The position numbers were made by a program, and so were the translations under genes. A stretch of DNA of 22,109 nucleotides from Cyanobacteria bacterium UBA11370 (GTDB taxonomy: Bacteria > Cyanobacteriota > Cyanobacteriia > Cyanobacteriales > Coleofasciculaceae), in contig DNGI01000413.1 of the NCBI GenBank assembly GCA_003486645.1, forward strand, positions 1 to 22,109, in the 5' to 3' direction. This document shows positions 14,790 through 22,109 of this stretch, in pieces; position 1 is the stretch's first letter, and every line of letters begins with the position of its first letter. Under the pieces are notes generated by a model. The model ran no database searches. It was not told the DNA's origin and saw only the letters and a list, made by a program, of their open reading frames with translations.

Positions 14790-15836
14790 CTAAGGATTAT
14801 CTAATTCACTATAAACTTGACCTTTATCCCAACTGGATTTAATCATTGTATTGAGGGCATCAAAGAAGCCTAAACTATAGAAACCTGATCGGCTGATAAT
14901 TTTAATTGGGGAACCACTTTTATTACAGGGAGGATTTCCTAAAACGTGACAATCAAAAAGCTTAACGAATAACCGTAACTGCTGAGTGGGAGTGAGATTT
15001 TTCATCGCCATCAGGAAGTGGTTGTGATAGAACGTGACTTGATACTTGAGCGATCGCGTACTAATATCATGACACCCTCCAGTCTCTTCTGCTAAGTGTA
15101 CTAAATAAGCGGCTGGGTCATACCAAATTTTGTATCCTGTTTTGCGTAATCGCAAGCAAAAATCTGATTCTTCTCTTACTGCACTTCCGCGAAACCGTTC
15201 GTCAAACCATACTCCATGTTTGGTAAAAATTTCTCGACGGTAGGACATATTACATCCTCTCGCTGAAATGACCCACTGAGGTTTAATCGTATGCACTAAA
15301 TCAATATAATACCAAGCAATTCCAGCATCCATCGCTTGGGGGGGTAACTCCTCCACTTGACGTTTAAGTTTAAGTTGGGGCAGCATTTTTACGAGTTCTT
15401 CTCTTACATCTTCCCCTTCTTTCCAGTTTCCGGTTTCTGATAACTTCATTTTGTCAAAAACTCGCCCCGCTACTGCCCCAAGTTCCGGTTTATTATAGTT
15501 ACGTGCATGGGCTTCTAAATACCCTGGTGGCATGATAATATCATCATCAATAAATACTAAAATTTCTCCTGATGCACGCCGCACTCCGTAATTTCTTGCT
15601 CCTGGTAAACTTGCCCAATTCACCCGATACCAACTTATCTTTTTATCGTTAGTCAGTTGTTCTAAATAAGCTTGAGTTTCGGGTTCGTGGGTTGGAGTTT
15701 GATCGACTACTAAAATTTCAAATGATGGATAGTCTTGTTCAAGAACGTTTGCCAGGGTGTCCCGCAATAGTTTATCCCGTGAGGGTGCATTAGGGCCATA
15801 AGTGGGAATAATTACGGAGATTGAGGGCAGAGTCAT
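14790..15836 (-). CDS. hpsN: Family 2 glycosyltransferase, HpsN-like
   Basis: A 348-residue GT-A glycosyltransferase. It opens SISVIIPTYGPNAPSRDKLL, then EILVVDQT (40-47), ASGEILVFIDDDIIMPPGYL (88-107) with DxD at 97-99, ISARGCNMSYRREIF (190-204), and EESDFCLRLRK at 222-232, the ED-type catalytic motif of polysaccharide GT2 enzymes. The tail has the distinctive ETGGCHDISTRS at 251-262. I recall this pattern as HpsN of the hormogonium polysaccharide set; the name is from memory. It acts at the cytoplasmic membrane face, probably as one step of repeat-unit assembly. It sits between an AT-rich acyltransferase gene and the hpsO-like gene. A HIP1 site lies inside at 15050. Confidence 0.83.
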   Translation of the reverse strand: MTLPSISVIIPTYGPNAPSRDKLLRDTLANVLEQDYPSFEILVVDQTPTHEPETQAYLEQLTNDKKISWYRVNWASLPGARNYGVRRASGEILVFIDDDIIMPPGYLEAHARNYNKPELGAVAGRVFDKMKLSETGNWKEGEDVREELVKMLPQLKLKRQVEELPPQAMDAGIAWYYIDLVHTIKPQWVISARGCNMSYRREIFTKHGVWFDERFRGSAVREESDFCLRLRKTGYKIWYDPAAYLVHLAEETGGCHDISTRSLKYQVTFYHNHFLMAMKNLTPTQQLRLFVKLFDCHVLGNPPCNKSGSPIKIISRSGFYSLGFFDALNTMIKSSWDKGQVYSELDNP

Positions 15837-15880
15837 AGTCGGTGATTAATTTAGGTTCGATTTACCGTCTTGTAAAAGGA

Positions 15881-17005
15881 TTAAACTGAATGTTTGGGCA
15901 TTTTTTCCATTAGTTTTCCTAAACAAGACTCTAATTTAATGAAGGCAATCACATAGAGAGTTAAAAGGCTGGTTGTAGTCATTATAGATAATAAAAGCCT
16001 GAGATAGGGATTAAAGTCTATCTGGTTCACGAGATAAGGAAGTAAAACAAAATATAGGGGTTGATGAATTAGATAGATTTGATAAGAATAAACCCCCATG
16101 ATAGAAAAAATGCCAAGGGTATAAATTGGAAGTTTATAGTGAGATAAAAATTCAAATATCCAATAGCAAATCAATAAAAACAATGGAGAGAATAGGATAT
16201 CAAATCCTATCATATATAAAATATTGATTTTCTGAATGATAAAAAATGAATAAATCGCAAGTCCAACGATAAAAACACTAATTGATGTTACTATATCAAC
16301 CTTCCTAAAGGATTGATGTTCAAAATAAGTAAATCCCCAATACAAGCCAAGGCATAGCTGAAAAAAATAACTCCCTAAAAAATTATTCTGTAATAAAAAC
16401 CAGAAGATACTTGAATCTTGGATGAAGAGTAAACAAGCGATTTTGCTGGTCAATCCTACGACGATCCCTAAAATTAAAATCAATAGTCGCTTACTCTGAG
16501 AAATAGAGAAAATTAGAGGAGTTACCAAATAAGCCTGTAGAATCACCGAAAAAAACCAAAACCCTGGATTAATTGTTTTAAATCGTTGATATCCTGGCCA
16601 CCCAATGACAATAAGTACAAAATCAACTATTGATTTTATCCCTATTTTGGTAAACAAATAATAAAGCAAAAGAGTTAGCCCTATAGCCAACCAGTAGGTT
16701 GGGTAAAGCCTAATTAATCGTTTTTTCAACCATTGCCACCAATTCATTTCAAGGAATGAACGAATTTTTCCAGAATGGAGTAGAGAAGCAAGTGTATAGC
16801 TAGTGTTAAATCCAGCGATTACAAAAAATATGTCTACGGCTGCATATCCTAAACGCGCACCATTTCTATCTAAAATTTGAACTAATCCAAGGCGATCTGG
16901 ATAGTTTTGAAAAAAATGAAATAAAACAATTCCTAATATTGCCAAACCTTTAGTCTGATCAACCCAGTGCAAGCGCTTTTTTGAAGTTGGATTTAAATTG
17001 GACAT
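15881..17005 (-). CDS. Acyltransferase-3 family membrane protein
   Basis: A 374-residue polytopic protein with about ten hydrophobic helices. The N-terminal HWVDQTKGLAILGIVLFHFF (13-32) is the acyltransferase-3 signature, with conserved Asp16 and His30, and YAAVDIFFVIAGFNTSYTL (54-72) matches the next conserved helix. Family members O-acetylate or succinylate surface and extracellular sugars using cytoplasmic acyl-CoA. Its place between hpsL and hpsN suggests it modifies the polysaccharide built by those enzymes. It is strikingly AT-rich (12 G/C in the 60 bases from 16201) beside the ~47% hpsL gene, with many AAA/ATA/TTA codons, so it looks acquired. Intact frame; no ribosome binding site seen. 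Confidence 0.85.
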   Translation of the reverse strand: MSNLNPTSKKRLHWVDQTKGLAILGIVLFHFFQNYPDRLGLVQILDRNGARLGYAAVDIFFVIAGFNTSYTLASLLHSGKIRSFLEMNWWQWLKKRLIRLYPTYWLAIGLTLLLYYLFTKIGIKSIVDFVLIVIGWPGYQRFKTINPGFWFFSVILQAYLVTPLIFSISQSKRLLILILGIVVGLTSKIACLLFIQDSSIFWFLLQNNFLGSYFFQLCLGLYWGFTYFEHQSFRKVDIVTSISVFIVGLAIYSFFIIQKINILYMIGFDILFSPLFLLICYWIFEFLSHYKLPIYTLGIFSIMGVYSYQIYLIHQPLYFVLLPYLVNQIDFNPYLRLLLSIMTTTSLLTLYVIAFIKLESCLGKLMEKMPKHSV

Positions 17006-17064
17006 TGAGGCTTTTACTGATTTAAGTATTGATCGGTGTTTTACAACAAAATATTATTTTTTGA

Positions 17065-18753
17065 CTAACTTGATGCTGCACCAACGGGTCGTTTTTTCCC
17101 TCCCTTTGTATTTTGTTTCTTTGTTGGTTCTGGTTCATCAGCCTCCGCTAGTTTTAGCTTTTCTTGTTCCTGCTTATCGATTACGGGTAATTTTAAAGCC
17201 ACTCCAGCAAAAAACCAGTAATAGACGGCTACAGGATCAACATCCAGAGGGTAATAGTAGGTGTTATAGCTAATACATAAAATAAATACCCAAAAACTTG
17301 CCCCGAAGCTACGCAAGCTCTTGTCTTTAAGTGACCGATAAGTTTTAAAGGTAATAACAGTTAAGGTCGTAACCGTGGCTAAGAAAGCCAATGTCCCCAA
17401 AAAACCTACTTCAAATATTACCTTGGGATAGTAAGTTTCTACTAAACTGACTTGACCAAAAGCACGGGCAGAATTAGTCGCACGTCCTAAACCGTTTCCT
17501 AACAATCCCGGTTCATTCCCAATCGCCCACTTAAATTGTTCCTCAATAAAAGCCTGCGGGGGTGAAGCATTCCAACGACCGACAAAACTATCAATCCGTT
17601 CCTGAACTAATTGAGGATTCGCCGCAGCAGCGATCGTCAAAACCAACCATAGTCCAACTCCAACGGGGATAAATCGTTTGAGGTTTCCCACTTGACCCGT
17701 GAGAATCAACAAAAGTCCTATGACTACAGGTACCAAAGCTAGGGCGATCCGTTGACCACAGATTACAGCATTGAAAAAGACCACTGCCATACCCGCCATA
17801 CCACCCAGTCGCCAGAGAGGATTCGGATCGCAGAAGGCAGCGGCAAAGGTGAAAAAAGCATTGGCAATTAGGAACCACCCCCACTGCCAAGGCGCGACAA
17901 ATGTTCCAGGTAAGCGAACCATACCCTGTGAAGGACTCCAAACCAAAGCGCCTCCCACTAAACATTTTGCATCTACCGTTGCTTTAAATAATAAATCTCC
18001 GGCAAGATGATCCGTCCCTTGACATCGACCCGTTTTGAGAAACATATACTGAACAAAGCCAAGGATGCAGCAGATAATTGCGAGAACCAAATGGAGACGT
18101 GAAGCAAACAGCAACTCCTTCTTCGTCCGGATTAGATGGTAAGCACAAAAGATTAAGGGAACATATCCGATAAAAACTTTGAGACCCAAAAGCCCCAGAA
18201 GCAAAGGTTTTTCCTTATCCCCCGTCTCGAACTGCTGAGAACCATTCACAAACAGTAGCGTCATTACACATACGACAAATAGCATAACGACGCTCGGCTT
18301 TAGCTGCTGGGAAACCATGATGGGTAGCCTTTTGCGTTGGCACTCTTGCACCAAACTAACCAGCGCCGGAATATAAAACCCATCTTTGGCTAACTGCAAA
18401 ATAGGACTGGGTTCCGCACCACCAAGCCCATAAATAACAGTACCCGCAAAGGGCAGATAGATGAGGAATGTCCAGATTGCCTTCCGAGGATATTTGTAAG
18501 ACAGTACCAGAACAGCAACACCAACTCCGCCAATAACCCCCAACTTGGGTTCAACCGCCAGACTAATGATCAAACCTAGCAGCCCCCCAACAAACGCCGC
18601 AAGGGTGATGAACAGAATGGCTTCTTGGCGCTGTTTCTTCGCCTGACGTTTTTGAGCTAACTGCTCTTTTAAACTTAGAATTGGGCCGTCAGACTGTTTT
18701 GACTGCTTTTTTCCCTTCTTTGACTTTTTTGATTTTGCCTTCGCTTTCACCAT
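17065..18753 (-). CDS. hpsL: HpsL-like polytopic membrane protein (O-antigen ligase/polymerase-like)
   Basis: A 562-residue integral membrane protein with roughly ten to twelve helices. The N-terminus is a lysine-rich cytoplasmic leader (MVKAKAKSKKSKKGKKQSKQ), followed by helices from about 45. The C-terminal ~35 residues are again charged (EPTKKQNTKGGKKRP). A large loop near 240-285 lies between central helices, and GNGLGRATNSARAFGQ around 418-433 resembles the periplasmic loop of O-antigen ligase/Wzy proteins. I recognise it from memory as HpsL, which in Nostoc is part of the hormogonium polysaccharide set; a polymerase or ligase role is inferred from topology. It is first of the hpsL-acyltransferase-hpsN-hpsO run, with gaps of 59, 44 and 114 bases. 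Confidence 0.82.
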   Translation of the reverse strand: MVKAKAKSKKSKKGKKQSKQSDGPILSLKEQLAQKRQAKKQRQEAILFITLAAFVGGLLGLIISLAVEPKLGVIGGVGVAVLVLSYKYPRKAIWTFLIYLPFAGTVIYGLGGAEPSPILQLAKDGFYIPALVSLVQECQRKRLPIMVSQQLKPSVVMLFVVCVMTLLFVNGSQQFETGDKEKPLLLGLLGLKVFIGYVPLIFCAYHLIRTKKELLFASRLHLVLAIICCILGFVQYMFLKTGRCQGTDHLAGDLLFKATVDAKCLVGGALVWSPSQGMVRLPGTFVAPWQWGWFLIANAFFTFAAAFCDPNPLWRLGGMAGMAVVFFNAVICGQRIALALVPVVIGLLLILTGQVGNLKRFIPVGVGLWLVLTIAAAANPQLVQERIDSFVGRWNASPPQAFIEEQFKWAIGNEPGLLGNGLGRATNSARAFGQVSLVETYYPKVIFEVGFLGTLAFLATVTTLTVITFKTYRSLKDKSLRSFGASFWVFILCISYNTYYYPLDVDPVAVYYWFFAGVALKLPVIDKQEQEKLKLAEADEPEPTKKQNTKGGKKRPVGAASS

Positions 18754-18840
18754 GGCAAAGTGGTCGCGTTGCCCATACTTTTCGATTGTGGCACATCTAG
18801 CCGATTCAACTAGTAGTTTACCCAGAAAGTTTGGTAATTG

Positions 18841-18902
18841 GGAAAAGGGTAACGGGTCAAGAGAAAAGGATAATGAAGAATTCCCTTTCTCCTTTCTCCC
18901 GC
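18841..18902. repeat. Purine/pyrimidine imperfect inverted repeat upstream of hpsL
   Basis: A purine-rich arm (18841-18870, GGAAAAGGGT through GAGAAAAGGA) and a pyrimidine arm (18882-18902, TCCCTTTCTCCTTTCTCCC) are imperfectly complementary. The block lies between the glmM stop and hpsL on the same strand and could end glmM transcription or act as an hpsL leader structure. The design matches the block at 1731-1804. Confidence 0.4.
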
Positions 18903-18931
18903 TTTAACTCAACACTTAAAACTGTTGAACT

Positions 18932-20401
18932 CTAGCTTAGATGTTGCTCAACCACTGAAACCAGTTTAGAAGCCCAGTAGTTAGCAACGTCAGCATCAGC
19001 CGCTTCGACCATAACTCGGATTACAGGTTCTGTACCAGAGGCGCGAACTAGAATTCGTCCGGTATCTCCCATTGCTGCTTCTGCTTGGGCGATCGCACCC
19101 GTCAGGGGTTCACAGTCTTGCCAGTGCAATCGGCGATCGCGGTCTTCTACTCGCACATTTCGTAATAATTGGGGGTAAGTCTGGAAACTTTGGTCTACTA
19201 ACGTTTCTAAGGATACACCGGACTCCCGCACTAACGATGCCAGATGTAACGCTGTTAATAACCCATCGCCCGTTAAACCGTAGTGGTAGCAGAGGATATG
19301 TCCCGATTGTTCCCCCCCCAGCATCGCGCCAGTTCGTTCCATTTCTGCTTGCACATACTGGTCGCCTACGGACGTTCTCACCAATTTACCACCTAATTCC
19401 GTCCAGGCTCGCTCAAAGCCGAGATTTGCCATCACCGTCCCGACAATTAAATCTCCTGGTAGCTGAGAGGTTTTCCGTAACGTTTGACCCCAGAAATAGA
19501 GAATATAATCCCCATCAATTACCCGACCTTTGGCATCCACTGCCATCACTCGGTCAGCATCCCCATCAAACGCAAAACCCATATCGGCTGAATACTGTTG
19601 TACTGCCTTTTGCAGGACACCGAGATGAGTAGAACCACAATTGACATTAATGCGATCGCCATCCGGTTGATCGTGCAAGCAGATCACCTCTGCACCCAAT
19701 TCGGCAAATACCTGTCCTGCTAGCTTTACACAAGCGCCCCATGCTAAATCCAGGACAATCCGCATTCCCTGTAAATCTGTTTTGGATTTTAGAGGATGCC
19801 ATAACGATTCGGCATAATTCCCAATTAACTCAGATCTGTAATAATGCTGACCCCAAGTAGTGGAGGGAATAGGATTACCTGTCAGACCTCTTATCCCTGC
19901 TTCAATTTGCTGTTGTAATGCTATGGGTAACTTTGTACCTGCTGCACCAAAAAATTTAATCCCATTGTCTTCTGGGGGATTGTGGCTAGCAGAAATCATC
20001 ACCCCTCCCACTGCATCTGTAGCGCGAGTGAGATAGGCAACTCCTGGAGTTGGACATAAGCCCAAATTCCATACCTCCAGTCCTGCTGTCGTCAGACCCT
20101 TTGCTAGAGCCAAGGCTAACATATCACTAGAGTTTCGTGAGTCTTGCCCGACAATCACAGGACCCGATCCTGATGCTGAACTTCGCAATACTTGACCCGC
20201 CCAAAATCCAACCTGTAAGGCTAACTCCGCCGTTAGCAAGTCTCCCACTCGTCCGCGAATACCATCCGTGCCAAACAAGGGTGTCTTCGGTAGGGTGAGA
20301 GGTAAACCCATAATGGTAACATCACTGGTGGTTGCCTGCTGATGCCTGGGTAACAGTTCCAACCGATTGAAGCCCTGAGTCCGAAGAGGGGACGTAACCA
20401 T
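18932..20401 (-). CDS. glmM: Phosphoglucosamine mutase
   Basis: A member of the phosphohexomutase family with all GlmM motifs, numbered from the upstream ATG 20407: [11 protein letters not shown] (45-55), phosphoserine loop [17 protein letters not shown] with Ser141, metal loop FDGDADR (280-286), sugar-binding GGEQSGH (364-370) and phosphate-binding [11 protein letters not shown] (465-475). It interconverts glucosamine 6- and 1-phosphate for UDP-GlcNAc, used in peptidoglycan and polysaccharides. The ~40-residue N-terminal extension before TPLFGTDG is usual in cyanobacteria. I prefer ATG 20401 over 20407 because GAGGA lies six bases ahead of it. G/C is about 55% in the 60 bases from 19321, and three HIP1 sites occur, all consistent with a native core gene. 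Confidence 0.95.
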   Translation of the reverse strand: MVTSPLRTQGFNRLELLPRHQQATTSDVTIMGLPLTLPKTPLFGTDGIRGRVGDLLTAELALQVGFWAGQVLRSSASGSGPVIVGQDSRNSSDMLALALAKGLTTAGLEVWNLGLCPTPGVAYLTRATDAVGGVMISASHNPPEDNGIKFFGAAGTKLPIALQQQIEAGIRGLTGNPIPSTTWGQHYYRSELIGNYAESLWHPLKSKTDLQGMRIVLDLAWGACVKLAGQVFAELGAEVICLHDQPDGDRINVNCGSTHLGVLQKAVQQYSADMGFAFDGDADRVMAVDAKGRVIDGDYILYFWGQTLRKTSQLPGDLIVGTVMANLGFERAWTELGGKLVRTSVGDQYVQAEMERTGAMLGGEQSGHILCYHYGLTGDGLLTALHLASLVRESGVSLETLVDQSFQTYPQLLRNVRVEDRDRRLHWQDCEPLTGAIAQAEAAMGDTGRILVRASGTEPVIRVMVEAADADVANYWASKLVSVVEQHLS

Positions 20402-21072
20402 AAACATTCCTCACACAACACAATCAATAGATGTGGAGGATGATAACACTTTCTTCTCTCAATCGTTGGAGAGATGTAAGGCTGAGGGATTACTCTCAAA
20501 TAGAAAAAAGAATGCTACCCATCATTTTGCTTTTGCCCGCTGCCCCCAGGCTTTTAGCTATTTCATCTAAGCTGTCTGTGCTTTTAAATGACTGACTGAG
20601 ATAGAGGGGAGAGGGTTTAACCGGAAAGTGTGTTAATTAAATAGGAATTTTGTATTACATATTTTGAAATTTGTATTACAAAAAAATAAACAATTCCTCA
20701 GAATTGAATAGTCAGATTAAGCTAACTCATGTATAATTTATAGCGAAGATATCAGCTGCCTAATAGCCAAGCTAGCTATTTAAAATTGGGTGTCAAGAAA
20801 AGCCTAAATTGAGCAAGAGCGTGGTGCTATATATAAAAGCTTTTGCTAATTCTTCAAAGAGTTTTGTTTGCTAAAGTTGCTAAGTTTAGAACCCATAAGA
20901 GCGCAAGAGACTAACTTATTAAATACTGAGCAGTTATCTACTACTAAGATAAATAATGCTGTTTAGTTAAATAGCCTGACGAGACGTTTCAGAGAAATGA
21001 ACCGTTTCAAATAGGGCTAACTTTTCCTAAATAATTAAGCCAAAACGACTACTCAAACAGAACTATCAACCG
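20402..21072. other. Gene-free region between glmM and the hybrid kinase
   Basis: These 671 AT-rich bases hold no convincing coding frame or RNA gene. TTTGTATTACA occurs twice as an exact direct repeat, at 20649-20659 and 20670-20680, 21 bases apart (two helical turns). A TATAAT lies at 20732-20737 without a well-spaced -35 box; it could serve a transcript toward the kinase with a ~340-base leader. CGTTTCAGAG (20985) and CCGTTTCAAA (21002) form another short near-repeat. Both flanking genes point away from the region, so it must carry their promoters. Confidence 0.4.
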
Positions 21073-22109
21073 ATGACTCCTAACCGAACCATTAGAATTC
21101 CAGGCTACCAAATTCTAGAAGAAATCTATGAAAGTGCCAATTCTCTCGTGTATCGGGGTAAAGGAGAACAAGATAACCAATCGGTTATTCTCAAAGTTCT
21201 TAAACAAGACTATCCTACTGCCTCAGAACTAACCCGATATAAACACGAATACGAAATTACCCGCAATTTAACTATTGATGGAGTAGTTAAAGCTTATGCC
21301 TTAGAACCGTATCAGAGAAGTTTGGTTATTATCTTAGAAGATTTTGGGGCATCATCCTTAAAGCAATTGTTTAATAATGCTGTCGGTGAAATCAATGAAT
21401 TCTCTTTATCACAATTTCTGAATATCGCCATCAAAACGACCGAAATTATAGGGCAGATTCACAGCAGCAATATCATCCACAAAGATATTAACCCTGCCAA
21501 TATTGTCTATAACCCAGAAACCGGACAACTTAAAATCATTGATTTTGGCATTTCTAGCCAATTAACCCGTGAAAATCCGACGCTGAAAAATCCCAATGTC
21601 TTAGAAGGCACATTAGCTTATATGTCGCCAGAGCAAACGGGACGAATGAATCGTGCCTTAGATTATCGCACAGATTTTTACTCCCTCGGTGTTACGTTCT
21701 ACGAATTGCTAACAGGAAAGCTGCCTTTTGAGACTACTGATGCCCTAGAGTTAGTGCATTGTCACATCGCTAAAGTGCCGATGTCTCCCCATCAGGTTAA
21801 TCAACAGATTCCACTAGCCGTTTCAGATATGGTCATGAAACTGATGGCGAAAACGGCAGAGGAACGCTATCAAAGTGCTTGGGGAATTAAAGCTGATTTA
21901 GAAAACTGTTTGAATCAGTGGCAAGAAAAAGGAACAATTGAAGAGTTTTCTTTAGCGACTCAAGATATTTCAGATAAGTTTCAAATTCCGCAAAAACTGT
22001 ATGGAAGAGAGGCAGAAGTTGAAATCTTATTGGCAGCATTTAATCGAGTGGCAGCGGATTTTGTAGCGGATGTGGCAACGGATGGGGTAACGGATGTAAC
22101 GGATGTGGC
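21073..22109 (+). CDS. Hybrid Ser/Thr protein kinase, N-terminal part (runs off the window)
   Basis: An open frame of 345 codons continues past the window end. It starts at ATG 21073, the first start after an in-frame TAA at 21028. The first ~280 residues are a Hanks-type kinase: glycine-loop region YESANSLVYRG (19-29), Lys41 in VILKVL, catalytic loop HKDINPANI (136-144), IIDFG (155-159), activation segment EGTLAYMSPEQTGR (178-191), and TDFYSLGVTFYELLTG (200-215). KLYGREAEVEILLAAF at 308-323 is the entry to an AAA_16-type ATPase module, as in the large cyanobacterial kinase–AAA–GAF–histidine-kinase sensors of roughly 1,800-2,000 residues. The following stretch is an unusual A/T-D-x-V repeat. 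No Shine-Dalgarno is visible. The ligand sensed and the targets are unknown. Confidence 0.9.
   Translation, partial: MTPNRTIRIPGYQILEEIYESANSLVYRGKGEQDNQSVILKVLKQDYPTASELTRYKHEYEITRNLTIDGVVKAYALEPYQRSLVIILEDFGASSLKQLFNNAVGEINEFSLSQFLNIAIKTTEIIGQIHSSNIIHKDINPANIVYNPETGQLKIIDFGISSQLTRENPTLKNPNVLEGTLAYMSPEQTGRMNRALDYRTDFYSLGVTFYELLTGKLPFETTDALELVHCHIAKVPMSPHQVNQQIPLAVSDMVMKLMAKTAEERYQSAWGIKADLENCLNQWQEKGTIEEFSLATQDISDKFQIPQKLYGREAEVEILLAAFNRVAADFVADVATDGVTDVTDV

Noticed and set aside
17591..17965. 124-codon minus-strand frame and other long open frames inside hpsL, glmM and rlpA
   Set aside because: They lie in other frames of genes with strong family matches and have no recognisable motif.
20233..20499. 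88-codon minus-strand frame over the glmM start
   Set aside because: It is out of frame with glmM, cysteine/tryptophan-rich in a shadow-like way, and matches nothing I recognise.
20402..21072. A possible non-coding RNA or riboswitch in the long spacer
   Set aside because: I found no stable conserved stem arrangement or known riboswitch core; only short repeats and AT-rich sequence.

Overview
The window looks like chromosomal DNA of a filamentous cyanobacterium. The octamer GCGATCGC (HIP1) occurs 14 times by my count, against less than one expected by chance. Several products belong to families typical of cyanobacteria: DUF1823, the hps (hormogonium polysaccharide) glycosyltransferase set, and a giant Ser/Thr kinase of the kinase–AAA–GAF–histidine-kinase type. 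I see no tRNA, rRNA, CRISPR array or intact transposase.

Layout. Bases 1-265 hold a small MITE-like inverted-repeat element. An RlpA-type double-psi-beta-barrel protein (minus) and a PhzF-fold isomerase (plus) diverge from about 1.6-1.9 kb. Bases 2816-4692 (minus) encode an overlapping AAA_21-type ATPase and DUF4276 pair, which resembles known ATPase/Toprim-like defence pairs. A DUF1823 protein follows. From 5445 to 18753 lies a large exopolysaccharide locus, then glmM. A 671-base gene-free stretch precedes the start of the hybrid kinase, which runs off the window.

The polysaccharide locus is mosaic. Genes I recognise as hpsP-, hpsO-, hpsN- and hpsL-like (all minus) have about 42-47% GC in the blocks I counted. 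Between hpsO and hpsP sits a very AT-rich cassette (about 23-30% GC in sampled blocks, roughly 6.65-13.5 kb). It has two divergent arms: gmhA-hddA-hddC-GT2 plus a possible 41-residue ORF on the minus strand, and gmhB-GT4-GT4 on the plus strand. Together gmhA, hddA, gmhB and hddC give the complete route from sedoheptulose 7-phosphate to GDP-D-glycero-alpha-D-manno-heptose. A second AT-rich gene, an acyltransferase-3 membrane protein, lies between hpsL and hpsN. The simplest reading is a conserved filament-polysaccharide locus decorated by an acquired module for heptose supply and transfer plus an acyl-decoration gene. GlmM, next door, supplies glucosamine 1-phosphate for UDP-GlcNAc.

The most interesting items are the heptose cassette splitting the hps genes, the ATPase–DUF4276 pair with a perfect inverted repeat upstream, the GTGA-coupled 41-residue ORF, a heptad repeat directly in the leader of the hpsO-like gene, and an in-frame period-12 repeat between the kinase and ATPase parts of the hybrid kinase. 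The hps gene names rest on my memory of these families, not on a search.
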